Assembly: GCA_032251045.1 (NCBI GenBank)
Contig: JAVVEW010000017.1
Span: 1-41,599 of the forward strand
DNA length: 41,599 nucleotides
DNA from: JAVVEW01 sp032251045
GTDB taxonomy: Bacteria; Pseudomonadota; Gammaproteobacteria; Methylococcales; Methylomonadaceae
Reading direction: 5' to 3'
Shown: positions 33,748-41,599 of the stretch, one piece after another
Numbering within the stretch: the stretch's first letter is position 1
How the letters are laid out: each line of letters begins with the position of its first letter
Position numbers and translations under genes: made by a program
Notes under the pieces: generated by a model
The model's input: only the letters and a program-made list of their open reading frames with translations
Told to the model about the DNA's origin: nothing
Databases searched by the model: none

Positions 33748-34929
33748 TTACAACATGGGTTTCAGTTCGGAAAATGCCTGGTTAATGGCATCGATTTGCG
33801 CATCGGTATGCGCGGCGCTGATGCTGATGCGCACCAGAGCCTGATCATCGGGCGCGGCGGGTGGCAAAATCAGGTTCACATAAATACCGCGTTCCAACAG
33901 CCCTTGCCACAGCTGCAAGGCTTGCGCCGGATGGTCGACAATCACCGCGATAATCGGGCCAGGATCTGGCCCCAAACGTAATCCCAGGTCGTGCAGATGC
34001 CGATACAGGCGGTTCGCGTTACGCCACAGTCTCAGGCGCAGTGCCTGGCCCTCACGCAACAAGGTCAAGGCCGCCCGGGTCGAGGCGATGGTTGCCGGTG
34101 ATGGCGAGGCGGTAAAAATATAAGGGCGGCTCAGATAGCGCAATTGCTCAAGCTGGGCATGACGGCTGACGCAATAGCCGCCGATACTGCCCAGGCTTTT
34201 GCTGAATGTGCCGGTGATAAAATCCACCTGATCTAACACACCGGTTTCTTCCACCAGCCCCTGACCGGTGTCGCCCAATACTCCGATCGAGTGCGCCTCA
34301 TCCACCAGAATCAAACACCGATACCGATTTTTCACCGCCACCATGTCGGCAAGCTTGGCCTTATCGCCCAGCATACTGTAAATGCCTTCGACAATAATCA
34401 GGCAGTTCTGGGCGCGCTCGCCCAGGCGCCGCAAACGTTTATCCAGGTCATCGACATCGTTATGGCGAAAGCGCACCACATTCGCGCCACTGAGCTTGCA
34501 GCCGTCATAGATGCTGGCGTGCGAATCGGCATCGATCACCAGCGTGTCTTCCGGGCCGGCCAGACCGGAAATCACACCCAGGTTGGCTTGATAGCCGGTG
34601 GTAAAAACCATGGCATGATCACAGCCGTAAAACTCGGCGAATTCCTGTTCCAGCAAGCGATGCGCGTGATAATTACCGTTGGCCAGGCGCGAACCGGTGG
34701 TGCCGGTGCCTTCCTCGTTCAGCGCTTTGTGCGCCGCGTCCAGGCATTCCGGCGCAAAGGTCAGGCCCAGATAATTATTGGTGCCAAAAAACAAAATTTT
34801 CTGGTCACCAACCCGGGCCTCCGAAGCCGAATAAATTTCATCCACCGGCATACCAAAGGCCGCCAGGCCGTCTGGCAGCATGGCCTTGCGTATGGCTGCG
34901 GCATGATCGAGTTTTTCAAGAAGCGTCAT
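33748..34929 (-). CDS. spt: Serine palmitoyltransferase-like alpha-oxoamine synthase
   Basis: This PLP enzyme of the alpha-oxoamine synthase family (with KBL, AONS and HemA) has 393 residues. PLP residues are visible: Lys244 in TFSKSLGSIGG, His137 in DADSHASIYDG, and Asp210 and His213 in VDEAHSIG. The acyl-binding GTGTTGSRLANGNY fits serine palmitoyltransferase rather than KBL or BioF. Its neighbours decide the call: a dedicated acyl carrier protein, an NAD-dependent reductase and an acyl-AMP ligase are the same set found around spt in Caulobacter. The predicted reaction condenses serine with acyl-ACP to 3-ketosphinganine, the first step of ceramide synthesis. The start ATG lies five bases after the acp stop. 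Confidence 0.85.
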   Translation of the reverse strand: MTLLEKLDHAAAIRKAMLPDGLAAFGMPVDEIYSASEARVGDQKILFFGTNNYLGLTFAPECLDAAHKALNEEGTGTTGSRLANGNYHAHRLLEQEFAEFYGCDHAMVFTTGYQANLGVISGLAGPEDTLVIDADSHASIYDGCKLSGANVVRFRHNDVDDLDKRLRRLGERAQNCLIIVEGIYSMLGDKAKLADMVAVKNRYRCLILVDEAHSIGVLGDTGQGLVEETGVLDQVDFITGTFSKSLGSIGGYCVSRHAQLEQLRYLSRPYIFTASPSPATIASTRAALTLLREGQALRLRLWRNANRLYRHLHDLGLRLGPDPGPIIAVIVDHPAQALQLWQGLLERGIYVNLILPPAAPDDQALVRISISAAHTDAQIDAINQAFSELKPML

Positions 34930-34934
34930 AAGTT

Positions 34935-35180
34935 TCAGGCTTTTAGTTGATCAATCATCTGCGCCAGTTGGCGCACGGTTTGCACATCGACCAGACGATT
35001 GATGGGGATGCTGACATCAAATTCATCCTCCACATCCATGATCAGGTTCAAAACCTTGATCGAGTCCAGGTCCAGTTGGTCAACCAGATTACCATCAGGG
35101 TCGACATGAAAATCGGTTTTTTGCAGGGTGTCTTGCGCATAGCGATCGAGCTGTGCGCATAATGGGTCGAGTGAAGTCAT
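34935..35180 (-). CDS. Dedicated acyl carrier protein of the ceramide cluster
   Basis: The 81-residue carrier protein has the phosphopantetheine attachment Ser40 in LDLDSIKVLNLIMDVEDEF, with DSI in place of the usual DSL. It is therefore different from the housekeeping AcpP. The acidic helix II and the C-terminal VRQLAQMIDQL are standard. In the Caulobacter spt cluster a specialised ACP (AcpR) supplies the acyl chain to Spt. This gene occupies the same place and should do the same. Its ATG overlaps the stop of the reductase gene by one base. Confidence 0.88.
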   Translation of the reverse strand: MTSLDPLCAQLDRYAQDTLQKTDFHVDPDGNLVDQLDLDSIKVLNLIMDVEDEFDVSIPINRLVDVQTVRQLAQMIDQLKA

Positions 35181-36085
35181 CAGCGTGGTGATTCAAAAGT
35201 GTGGTGAAGACTGGCCAGAAAGTCCATTTCAGGTACAAAGCCCAGTGCCTGCCGCGCAGGTTCGATATTGGCCGTCCAGTCAGCATGGCGCAATTCATTG
35301 ACCTTACCGGGGCTGAGCATGGGCGCATAGTGAAAAAGCCGTGCCAACGCGACATTGGCCCAGGCGATGCCGCGCAACGGCCAGGCCGGCACAGCCAGCA
35401 CCCGAACCGGTCGGCGCCAGAATTCAGACAACAGCGCCGCCAGCGTTTGATGCGTATAACCGCCCGGACGGCCATCATCCAGCTCCAAAGTCTGGCCCGG
35501 GCTATGTTCGCCGCGCTCCAGCCAGGCCAGCATGGCGCTGACCACATCCGCGACATGAATCAAGCCCAGTCGAGCATCTGGCGTACTGATGAGCGGCAGC
35601 CAACCCTTTCGGGTCAGCGCCAATAGCGGTTTTAGCTCTTGGTCGCCCGGGCCATAAACCGCCGTCGGGCGCAGGATAGTCCAGGCCAGGGCCGATGTTG
35701 CCAGCACCTGCTCGGCGCGGTGTTTACTGTCCGCATACCAGGATAAGGCTGGCTCGCGGGCCGCCAGAGAGGAAACTAAAAGAAAGCGCTGCTGTTGGCA
35801 AACATCGATCAGGTTGCCGGTGCCTTGCACATTCACCGCCTGAAAGGCTTTAGCGTCAGCGCCGCGCACCGCGCCGGCCAAATGCACCACCGCTTCGGTG
35901 TTATCGACCAGCGTGGCTAACGCGGCGCGGTCATCGAGCGCGCCCTGAACCCAAAACACGCCCGCACGCGCCGGCTGCGGGCGGCGGGTCAGGGCGCGAA
36001 CCTGCCAACCGGCAGCGGTCAAACGCGGCAACAAGGCCGAGCCGATAAAGCCGGTGGCCCCGGTGACCGCAACAGTGCGAGTCAT
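35180..36085 (-). CDS. NAD-dependent epimerase/reductase, probable ceramide-pathway reductase
   Basis: This is an extended short-chain dehydrogenase fold, 301 residues. The dinucleotide site is VTGATGFIGSALLPRL, the active-site Tyr and Lys are in SWYADSKHRAE, and RPTAVYGPGD follows. In Caulobacter the equivalent gene (cerR) reduces the keto group of the sphingoid base or ceramide. The assignment rests on its place between an acyl-AMP ligase and the ACP-spt pair. The ATG at 36085 is chosen. A TTG two codons upstream is possible. It begins seven bases after the ligase stop. Confidence 0.8.
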   Translation of the reverse strand: MTRTVAVTGATGFIGSALLPRLTAAGWQVRALTRRPQPARAGVFWVQGALDDRAALATLVDNTEAVVHLAGAVRGADAKAFQAVNVQGTGNLIDVCQQQRFLLVSSLAAREPALSWYADSKHRAEQVLATSALAWTILRPTAVYGPGDQELKPLLALTRKGWLPLISTPDARLGLIHVADVVSAMLAWLERGEHSPGQTLELDDGRPGGYTHQTLAALLSEFWRRPVRVLAVPAWPLRGIAWANVALARLFHYAPMLSPGKVNELRHADWTANIEPARQALGFVPEMDFLASLHHTFESPR

Positions 36086-36092
36086 CGCCAAC

Positions 36093-37895
36093 TCAACGTT
36101 CAGCGGCCATGGCCAGGGATTTAACCTCGTGCTCGCGGCGCTGCAAATAACCGACGCGGGCGGCGGAGCGGGATAATTTACCGGACGAAGTGCGCGGCAA
36201 AGTATGCGGTGGCACCAGTTCCACCAGACAGCGCACGCCGAACGCTTCGTACACCTGACGCTGCAAGCGGGTGATCAGCGCCTGCTGGTCAGCCACGGCA
36301 TTGAGGCGGCTTTCAATCACTACCACGACCAAGGTATTGTCACGTTCATCCTGAATGCTGAATGCTGACGTTTCACGGGTGCGCACTTCCGGCTGTTGCT
36401 CAGCCAGCTCCTCCACATCCTGGGCGCGAATGTTGCGGCCATTGACAATGATCACATCGGTGCGCCGGCCGGTAATGTACAGACTGCCCTCATGCAAAAA
36501 GCCCATGTCGCCGCTGTCCAGCAAGCCGTTAGGTAACAAGGCGCGGTGGGTTTCCTCAGGGTTGTTCAGATAGCCTTCCATTAAACTGGGGCCATCGATC
36601 AACACCCGGCCAATGCGCAAATCAGGCAATGCCTGCCCCTGATCATCGACCACCGTCACCGTATAGCCGGGCAAAGGCCGGCCACAGTTAATGAATTCAT
36701 TGGCTTTGCGACTTTCCGATTGAATGCGCAAGGCAATGCCTTTCTCGATCAGCGTCTGGGTATCGACCATCACATTATCGAAAGTCTGGTTCAGGTCAGC
36801 AAAAGTGACCGCCAAAGTCGCCTCTGCCAAGCCATAACAAGGCAGGAAAGCCTTAATATCAAAGCCGCACACGGCAAATTTATCGGCAAACTGCTGCAGA
36901 ATTTCAGAACGAATCAATTCCGCGCCAACGCCGGCAGCCCGCCAGCAGCTCAAATCCAGCTTCTCCAGGTCGCTGGAACGGGCGCGCATGGCGCACAGCT
37001 TATACCCAAACGGCTGGCCAAAGGCGATAGTGCAGCGATTGCGGCTGATCAGTTTCAGCCATTGCATCGGGCGCACGGCAAAATCATGCGTAGGCAGGTA
37101 ATCGGTGGAAATTTGCGCCACCATCGGCGACAGCAGCAAGCCAACCAAGCCCATGTCGTGATAAAACGGCAGCCAGGAAGCGCCGCGATCATCAGGCCCG
37201 ATCTGCAAGCCGTGACAAACAATGCCTTTCAGGTTGTTCATCAGAGCGCGCTCAGTAATCACCACGGCGCGCGGTTTGCGCGTACTGCCCGAGGTGAATT
37301 GTAAATACGCGACATCGTCAGGATGCGCCTCATGCAGCGGCTGCGCGGATTCCGGCAGCTCGTTGAATTGCGCAAACGTACCCAGCCACTGGATATCCGG
37401 CGAGGTATCGCTGGCCTCTTTTAACAGATGAATATAATCATCACTGGCCAGAGCCGCCACTGCCTGTCCAGACTCCAGCATGGCGCGCAAATGCTTGACA
37501 TAAATATCGTGACTGCCAATGTTAACCGGCACCGGCATGGCAAAAGGCGCCAGCCCGGCATACCGGCAGGCGAAAAACAGCTCGATAAACTCCGGTCGGG
37601 TGTCGGCGATTAACGCCAGACGGTCGCCTTTTTTGAAGCCTTTGGCCAGCAAGCGCCGTGCCGAGGCTTTAGCCCGGGTGAGCAGTTCATGATAAGGCAA
37701 TGCAGCGCGCAGATTGCCACGTGCATCGTAAAAGTTATAACCGGTCACACCCGTCGCGGCATATTCCAGCGCCTCGGTCAGAATAGAAAACTCCGCCAGC
37801 CGCTGAGTAATGGTGTTACGCGTTGGCGTGTGGTTTTCGTGGTCTGCCGAAGATGGGCAGTCAGTTATAAGATGATCGCTTGAAGACTTGGTCAT
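36093..37895 (-). CDS. Fatty acyl-AMP ligase / acyl-ACP synthetase
   Basis: This ANL-superfamily enzyme, 600 residues, activates a fatty acid with ATP. The P-loop is TSGSTRKP (residues 201-208), followed by WLPFYHDMGLVG, which is characteristic of fatty acyl-AMP ligases, then CYGLAEATLAVTF and DSGDMGFL with ITGRRTDVIIVNGRNI. The final ARVGYL region and the SSGKLSRSAAR lysine loop complete the C-terminal domain. In the Caulobacter ceramide cluster an enzyme of this kind (AasR) loads the dedicated ACP, the expected role here. The ATG at 37895 is chosen because the promoter's start point would fall at the upstream alternative, TTG 37946. Confidence 0.85.
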   Translation of the reverse strand: MTKSSSDHLITDCPSSADHENHTPTRNTITQRLAEFSILTEALEYAATGVTGYNFYDARGNLRAALPYHELLTRAKASARRLLAKGFKKGDRLALIADTRPEFIELFFACRYAGLAPFAMPVPVNIGSHDIYVKHLRAMLESGQAVAALASDDYIHLLKEASDTSPDIQWLGTFAQFNELPESAQPLHEAHPDDVAYLQFTSGSTRKPRAVVITERALMNNLKGIVCHGLQIGPDDRGASWLPFYHDMGLVGLLLSPMVAQISTDYLPTHDFAVRPMQWLKLISRNRCTIAFGQPFGYKLCAMRARSSDLEKLDLSCWRAAGVGAELIRSEILQQFADKFAVCGFDIKAFLPCYGLAEATLAVTFADLNQTFDNVMVDTQTLIEKGIALRIQSESRKANEFINCGRPLPGYTVTVVDDQGQALPDLRIGRVLIDGPSLMEGYLNNPEETHRALLPNGLLDSGDMGFLHEGSLYITGRRTDVIIVNGRNIRAQDVEELAEQQPEVRTRETSAFSIQDERDNTLVVVVIESRLNAVADQQALITRLQRQVYEAFGVRCLVELVPPHTLPRTSSGKLSRSAARVGYLQRREHEVKSLAMAAER

Positions 37896-37952
37896 GGAGC
37901 TTTTATCTACGTTAGTCAAATCGGAAAGCCTGCCTAAACAGCGCAAAAGTCG

Positions 37953-37980
37953 ATTATAGCAGCTTTCTTAACATTGTCTT
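37953..37980 (-). promoter_or_regulatory. Promoter of the ceramide-type operon
   Basis: On the minus strand TATAAT (37953-37958) is a perfect -10 box with TGC directly before it (extended -10). AAGACA (37975-37980) is a fair -35 box at 16-base spacing. Transcription would start near 37946, about 50 bases before the acyl-AMP ligase ATG. Confidence 0.7.
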
Positions 37981-38227
37981 AAATCGGGATGGCACCTGAA
38001 AGGCTGATTTTTTGCCATCAGGCCGCGCCAATCATGCTGTGGCGTGGCTGAAAACCATTCTCATTAGCGCCGCTTTACCGTTACCCTTGCCGCCTGCCTG
38101 CAACATCGCTTAACCTGGCCCGGCTTCAACATCAGCGCCGGTTAGCCAATAAAAGCGCACACGGCTTAGAAACTGCGCAGCTTAGTTTGTATACTAATAG
38201 CGCCGCATCTTGTTGTGCGAAAAACAC

Positions 38228-38251
38228 GGCCGGCGCCTTGTCGCGCCGGCC
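38228..38251. other. Perfect 9-bp GC hairpin
   Basis: GGCCGGCGC (38228-38236) pairs with GCGCCGGCC (38243-38251) around CTTGTC. On the minus strand it is followed by GTGTTTTTC, so it could stop transcripts running leftwards. No minus-strand gene directly upstream needs it. It may instead insulate the two divergent units. Confidence 0.5.
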
Positions 38252-38306
38252 AGGCGCCTCGGCCCGCCCCGGGCAGATGCAGGCAAGCCCCGGGCATAAA
38301 TAATAG

Positions 38307-38335
38307 TTTACATAAATTTCGGCAACTTATACGAT
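38307..38335 (+). promoter_or_regulatory. Possible promoter of the nucleotidyltransferase-lptFG unit
   Basis: TTTACA (38307-38312) and TACGAT (38330-38335) are 17 bases apart, matching consensus at five and four positions. The site lies in the only AT-rich part of the gap. It would give a leader of about 175 bases before the first gene. Confidence 0.4.
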
Positions 38336-38517
38336 ATTTTTAACAGCTGTTCTAGCTCAATATTCCGATAAGTCGCGGCTGTCGTGTTTTTACAACAGGC
38401 CAGGCGATAAAGTTTACCGCGGCGGCATGCTCGGCGCGGCAAGAGTGGCCGGGCAAGAAACGGCCTGGCAAACCCTACTCTAACCTGTGCCGTCTGGCAC
38501 CCTCTCACAGGTCTTTC

Positions 38518-39342
38518 ATGAAACCAACCACGGCGTATACCACGCTTGTATTAGCCGCCGACCGAGGCCCTGGCGACCCGGTCGCCCGTCACACCCACGC
38601 GCCCTGCAAAGCCTTAGCGCCCATTGCCGGCCAGCCCATGCTGATGCGCGTGCTAGACGCGCTGACAGCCAGCCCCTGGATTGGCAGCATAGTGTTATCC
38701 GGGCCGCCGCAAAGCGTGCTCGACCAAGCGCCCGAGCTAACCCGGCTGATCGCCGCACAAACTTGCCAATGGCTGCCCAATCAGGCCAGCCCCTGCCAAA
38801 GTGTTGCCGCCGCGCTGACCCAGCTTCCAGGCCAGCAACCGGTGTTCGTCACCACCGCCGACCATGCCTTGCTGTCGCCGGCCATGATCGACGCCTTTTT
38901 AAGCCAGGCCGCGCACAACCCCGCCGATGTCGCGGTCGGGCTGGTCGATTATCAACATATACAAAGCGCTTTTCCCGATGCTAAACGCACCGTATTAAGA
39001 TTTCGTGATGCCGGCTACTGCGGCTGCAACCTATTCGCCTTTCACAACCTGGAAGCCGCCAGCAAAGTGGTCGCGCTCTGGCAGCAAGCCGAACAACTGC
39101 GCAAGCAACCGCTGAAACTGGCCTGGCGCATTCTAGGTCCCGGCCTGTTATTGCGATACGCACTGCGCCAGCTCACGCTGGCCGCCGCCCTGGACAGCCT
39201 GGCACAGCGTCTGTCAGTCACCATCAAACCGGTTTATCTGCACGACCCGCTGGCCGCCGTGGATGTCGATAAAGTCGCCGACTTAGAGCTGGTCGAAGCC
39301 CTGTTGGCCGCCGATGCCGGCCCGCGTTCAAGATCGGCATGA
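38518..39342 (+). CDS. MobA-like NTP transferase domain protein
   Basis: This 274-residue protein has the nucleotidyltransferase fold shared by MobA, IspD and sugar-phosphate nucleotidylyltransferases. The N-terminal LVLAADRGPGDPVARH is the nucleotide loop, Lys31 lies in APCKALAPIAGQPML, and TTADH (Asp115) is the probable metal site. The usual GxGxR loop is altered, so the nucleotide and acceptor cannot be predicted. The rest matches 'NTP transferase domain-containing' proteins rather than MobA itself. Its stop overlaps the start of the LptF-like gene (ATGA), tying it to lipid transport rather than to molybdenum cofactor synthesis. A role in activating a lipid headgroup is an inference. Confidence 0.75.
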   Translation: MKPTTAYTTLVLAADRGPGDPVARHTHAPCKALAPIAGQPMLMRVLDALTASPWIGSIVLSGPPQSVLDQAPELTRLIAAQTCQWLPNQASPCQSVAAALTQLPGQQPVFVTTADHALLSPAMIDAFLSQAAHNPADVAVGLVDYQHIQSAFPDAKRTVLRFRDAGYCGCNLFAFHNLEAASKVVALWQQAEQLRKQPLKLAWRILGPGLLLRYALRQLTLAAALDSLAQRLSVTIKPVYLHDPLAAVDVDKVADLELVEALLAADAGPRSRSA

Positions 39343-40412
39343 AGCGCATCGAACGCTACATCCTCATCGAAACCCTAAAGCCCTGTGCTGTGGTGCTGCT
39401 GGTACTAGCCGGCCTGTTTGCCAGCTTCACCAGCGCCCGGTTACTGGCCGCAGGGCTCAGCGAATCCTTAGGTGCTGGCGGGCTGGCGCTGCAAATCAGC
39501 CTGAAAGTTCTGATCGCGCTGGAAGTATTGCTGCCGGTGTCGCTCTACGTCGGCATCATCATGGGGCTAGGGCGATTGCACAAAGACCAGGAAATCACCG
39601 CCATGACCGCCTCCGGCATCAGCCGCTGGCGCCTGATCAAAGCCGTACTGGCGCTGGCCTTGCCGGTTGCCCTATGCAGTGGCCTGATTTCATCCTTTGC
39701 CCGGCCCTGGGCTTATGCGCAAACCTACCTGCTCGACCTTCAGGCCGAAGCCGACCTGAACACCGAACGCTTTCAGGCCGGCCGTTTCTATGGCAACGAC
39801 CGCAATGGCAGCGTGCTATACCTGGCCGGCAAAGACCCGGTCAATGGCAACATGCGCGATATTTTCTACTACGTCAAAAAAGACCGGCAGCACTACCTGG
39901 TCAAAGCGCAACAAGCGCGGCGGCTGGCCAGCGAAAGCGAAACCCCCCGGCTGGAACTGACGCACGGGCGCATCTACCAACTCGACGACAACGCCCGGCG
40001 CAACGACATTGCCCACTTCCAGCGCCTGGTCTACCTGCCCGAAAGCAACAACGACTTCGGCTACAAACGCAAAGCCGCCTCGATCTGGCAATTAGCCGTC
40101 TCCGACAGCCCCCGCGACCTGGCCGAACTGCAATGGCGGCAATCCAGGCCGCTGGCCGCGCTGGTGCTGGCACTGCTTGCGGTACCTTTAAGCGAAGTCG
40201 GGCCAAGGCAAGGCGGCAACAGCGGCAAATCCGTACTGGCCGCGCTGCTGTTCGCCACCTACTACAACCTCACCGGTCTGGCGCGCACCCTGGTCGAACA
40301 AGGCAAAGTCGCCAGCATCCCCGGCTTATGGTGGGTGTACCTGCTGATGATGCTGGTCACCTTACTACTACTGTTTCCTGATTTCTGGCGCCGATGGGCG
40401 CGGCGCCTATGA
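39339..40412 (+). CDS. LptF-like permease (YjgP/YjgQ family)
   Basis: This 357-residue inner membrane protein has two groups of three helices flanking a periplasmic beta-jellyroll domain, the layout of LptF and LptG, which extract lipopolysaccharide for transport. MKRIERYILIETLKPC, GRLHKDQEITAMTASGIS and the C-terminal PLAALVLALLAVPLSEVGPR are the family's coupling and membrane motifs. E. coli LptF has 366 residues. In most gammaproteobacteria lptFG lie next to pepA. Here the pair follows a nucleotidyltransferase, so these may be paralogues with another lipid cargo, or the genome's only copy in an unusual place. Confidence 0.87.
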   Translation: MKRIERYILIETLKPCAVVLLVLAGLFASFTSARLLAAGLSESLGAGGLALQISLKVLIALEVLLPVSLYVGIIMGLGRLHKDQEITAMTASGISRWRLIKAVLALALPVALCSGLISSFARPWAYAQTYLLDLQAEADLNTERFQAGRFYGNDRNGSVLYLAGKDPVNGNMRDIFYYVKKDRQHYLVKAQQARRLASESETPRLELTHGRIYQLDDNARRNDIAHFQRLVYLPESNNDFGYKRKAASIWQLAVSDSPRDLAELQWRQSRPLAALVLALLAVPLSEVGPRQGGNSGKSVLAALLFATYYNLTGLARTLVEQGKVASIPGLWWVYLLMMLVTLLLLFPDFWRRWARRL

Positions 40413-41473
40413 CCGTTCTACAGCGTTACCTGCTCACCCACCTAAGCCTCAGCTGGCTGCTCGCCGCCGCCGTCCTGCTGCCCCTATTCAGCTTTTTTGA
40501 TTTACAACAAGAGCTGGACGATGTCGGCGAAGGCATCTACCAAACCCGCGACGCCTTTTTCACCACCGCGCTGCTATTGCCCCGGCGTTTCATTCAACTG
40601 TCGCCATTTATCGCCCTGTTAGGCACCGTCATCGCGCTAGGGCGTCTAGCGGTCAGTCTCGAACTCACCGCCATGCGCGGCGCCGGCCTGTCACCGCTAC
40701 AAATCGGCAGAGCGCCGGTCATGCTCGGTCTGGTGTACATTATTGCCATCGCCCTGACCGATCAATTCATCGCCCCTGTGTTACAACAAAAAGCCATTGC
40801 CGAACAAAACCTCGGCAAAGGCCTCAGTGCCGAACTCGGTAAAAATCTCGGTATCTGGACCCGCGACACCCAGCAAATCGTGCGTATTGGCGCCATGGCG
40901 CACAGCACCTTGGCCAAGGACATTGAAATTTTCCGCTTCAACCCCGAAGGCTGGCTAGAAACCGTCATACAAGCCGAACGCGCCGACATGAGCGCCGGCC
41001 AAGTCTGGCAGCTGCAAAACGTCACCGTGCGCAGCTTCAGCGACCAAGGGCTCAGCATCGCCGATCACGATACCATGTCATGGTCATCGTTCATGCAGCC
41101 CCAACAAATCACCACCCTGACCAAACCGCCGGAAAGCCTGTCGCCGCTGGAACTGCTGCATCACATCAACTTTCTCAAAGCCACAGAACAACCCGCACAA
41201 GCCTTTATCCTCACCCTATGGCGCAAACCCGGCTCCGCCCTGCTGACCCTGGCCCTGTTGCTCCTGTCACTCCTGTTCGTATTCGGCTCAGTCAGGCGCG
41301 GCATCGCCAACCAACTGGTCATCACCACCCTGTTAGGCATCGGCATATATGTACTCGATCAAATCATCGCCAACCTCGGGCTACTGTTCGAAATCAATGC
41401 CGTACTGGTCGCCTTTTTACCCGGTCTCAGCCTGCTAGCCCTGGCTTACATCCTGCTTCGCCGCCTCCGCTAA
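40409..41473 (+). CDS. LptG-like permease (YjgP/YjgQ family)
   Basis: This is the second half of the LptF/LptG-type pair, 354 residues. LQRYLLTHLSLSWLLAAAVL begins the first helix. IALGRLAVSLELTAMRGAGLS is the coupling segment to the LptB ATPase. A periplasmic jellyroll follows at about residues 130-260, then three C-terminal helices. The start at ATG 40409 overlaps the preceding stop by four bases (ATGA). The alternative upstream start adds five residues inside the LptF-like gene. No LptB-type ATPase is in the window. The shared LptB2 could serve, or the ABC protein at 31.7 kb could belong to the same route. Confidence 0.87.
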   Translation: MTVLQRYLLTHLSLSWLLAAAVLLPLFSFFDLQQELDDVGEGIYQTRDAFFTTALLLPRRFIQLSPFIALLGTVIALGRLAVSLELTAMRGAGLSPLQIGRAPVMLGLVYIIAIALTDQFIAPVLQQKAIAEQNLGKGLSAELGKNLGIWTRDTQQIVRIGAMAHSTLAKDIEIFRFNPEGWLETVIQAERADMSAGQVWQLQNVTVRSFSDQGLSIADHDTMSWSSFMQPQQITTLTKPPESLSPLELLHHINFLKATEQPAQAFILTLWRKPGSALLTLALLLLSLLFVFGSVRRGIANQLVITTLLGIGIYVLDQIIANLGLLFEINAVLVAFLPGLSLLALAYILLRRLR

Positions 41474-41487
41474 CCCAAAGCCCCTCA

Positions 41488-41594
41488 CCCCCCCTTAACA
41501 AAGGGCAAAAAAAACACACCCCCCTTAACAAAGGGGCAAACAAGAACCCCCCTTAACAAAGGGGGGCAGGGGGGATTGCTGCCAACCCCCTGCC
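41488..41594. repeat. Tandem hairpin array at the right edge
   Basis: Three copies of CCCCTTAACAAAGGGG-type palindromes occur in a row: CCCTTAACAAAGGG at 41492-41505, CCCCTTAACAAAGGGG at 41521-41536 and a longer version at 41547-41566. Each has the loop AACA. A further hairpin is formed by GGCAGGGGG (41565-41573) with CCCCCTGCC (41586-41594). They follow the stop of the LptG-like gene and may end its transcript, though T-runs are lacking. The array may continue beyond the window. Confidence 0.75.
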
Positions 41595-41599
41595 ACGCC

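Larger units (their letters stand above)
37981..38517. other. Intergenic region between the two divergent lipid units
   Basis: No coding frame here looks real. The region holds a strong GC hairpin at 38228-38251 and a possible plus-strand promoter at 38307-38335, both listed. A short AT-rich stretch around 38296-38345 stands out against GC-rich flanks. Confidence 0.5.

Noticed and set aside
39314..40381. Plus-strand open frame of about 355 codons
   Set aside because: It is an alternative frame of the LptF-like gene, rich in Arg, Ala and Gln. The LptF frame has the conserved motifs and coupled overlaps.
41488..41594. CRISPR-like array
   Set aside because: The repeated units are short palindromes of 14-20 bases with very short, non-uniform spacers, and there are no cas genes.

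Overview
This window looks like a chromosomal segment of a gammaproteobacterium. It has an XerC-DUF484 pair, CmoA, HrpA, ZapE and an LptF/LptG pair, with bc1 and caa3 respiratory genes of proteobacterial type. The gene set and base composition would fit an aerobic, methanotroph-like member of the Methylococcales. That placement is an impression only, because no methane or methanol oxidation gene lies here.

Left part (1-11.2 kb). The segment starts with tmRNA (ssrA, minus strand), its terminator and its promoter, followed by phosphoglucomutase. An L,D-transpeptidase and ZapE face each other. A decayed IS200/IS605-type TnpB remnant precedes a type II sulfide:quinone oxidoreductase. Next come a methyltransferase gene with an apparent one-base frameshift, then cmoA, xerC and a DUF484 gene. 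A repeat-bearing gap follows, then bacterioferritin and its ferredoxin behind a Fur-box promoter, and an ABC ATPase with no permease beside it.

Middle part (11.4-23.4 kb). An exopolyphosphatase gene is followed by an unrecognised membrane-anchored protein. The terminal oxidase operon encodes subunit II with a fused cytochrome c domain, subunit I, a 32-residue membrane peptide missed by usual length cut-offs, the CtaG copper chaperone and subunit III. After a bidirectional terminator come MsrP and the cytochrome bc1 operon petABC. Together bc1 and the caa3 oxidase form a quinol-to-oxygen electron path, which sulfide:quinone oxidoreductase could also feed.

Right part (23.5-41.6 kb). A four-gene minus-strand unit encodes a nitrate/sulfonate-type ABC importer plus a small exported protein built on a three-fold repeated motif. 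A DUF3429 membrane protein, remnants of mobile-type genes and hrpA follow. The most interesting part is 31.7-41.5 kb. One strand carries an acyl-AMP ligase, an NAD-dependent reductase, an acyl carrier protein and a serine palmitoyltransferase-like enzyme, matching the core of the bacterial ceramide pathway described in Caulobacter. These run on into a GDCCVxC protein and an exporter-type ABC protein. Facing away across 0.6 kb is an overlapping three-gene unit: a MobA-like nucleotidyltransferase and an LptF/LptG-like permease pair. I propose that the two units together make, decorate and export a sphingolipid. Only the first four steps have direct family support.

Intergenic regions carry several palindromic repeat families, including three tandem hairpins at the right edge. 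No CRISPR array, complete insertion sequence, rRNA or ordinary tRNA gene was seen.
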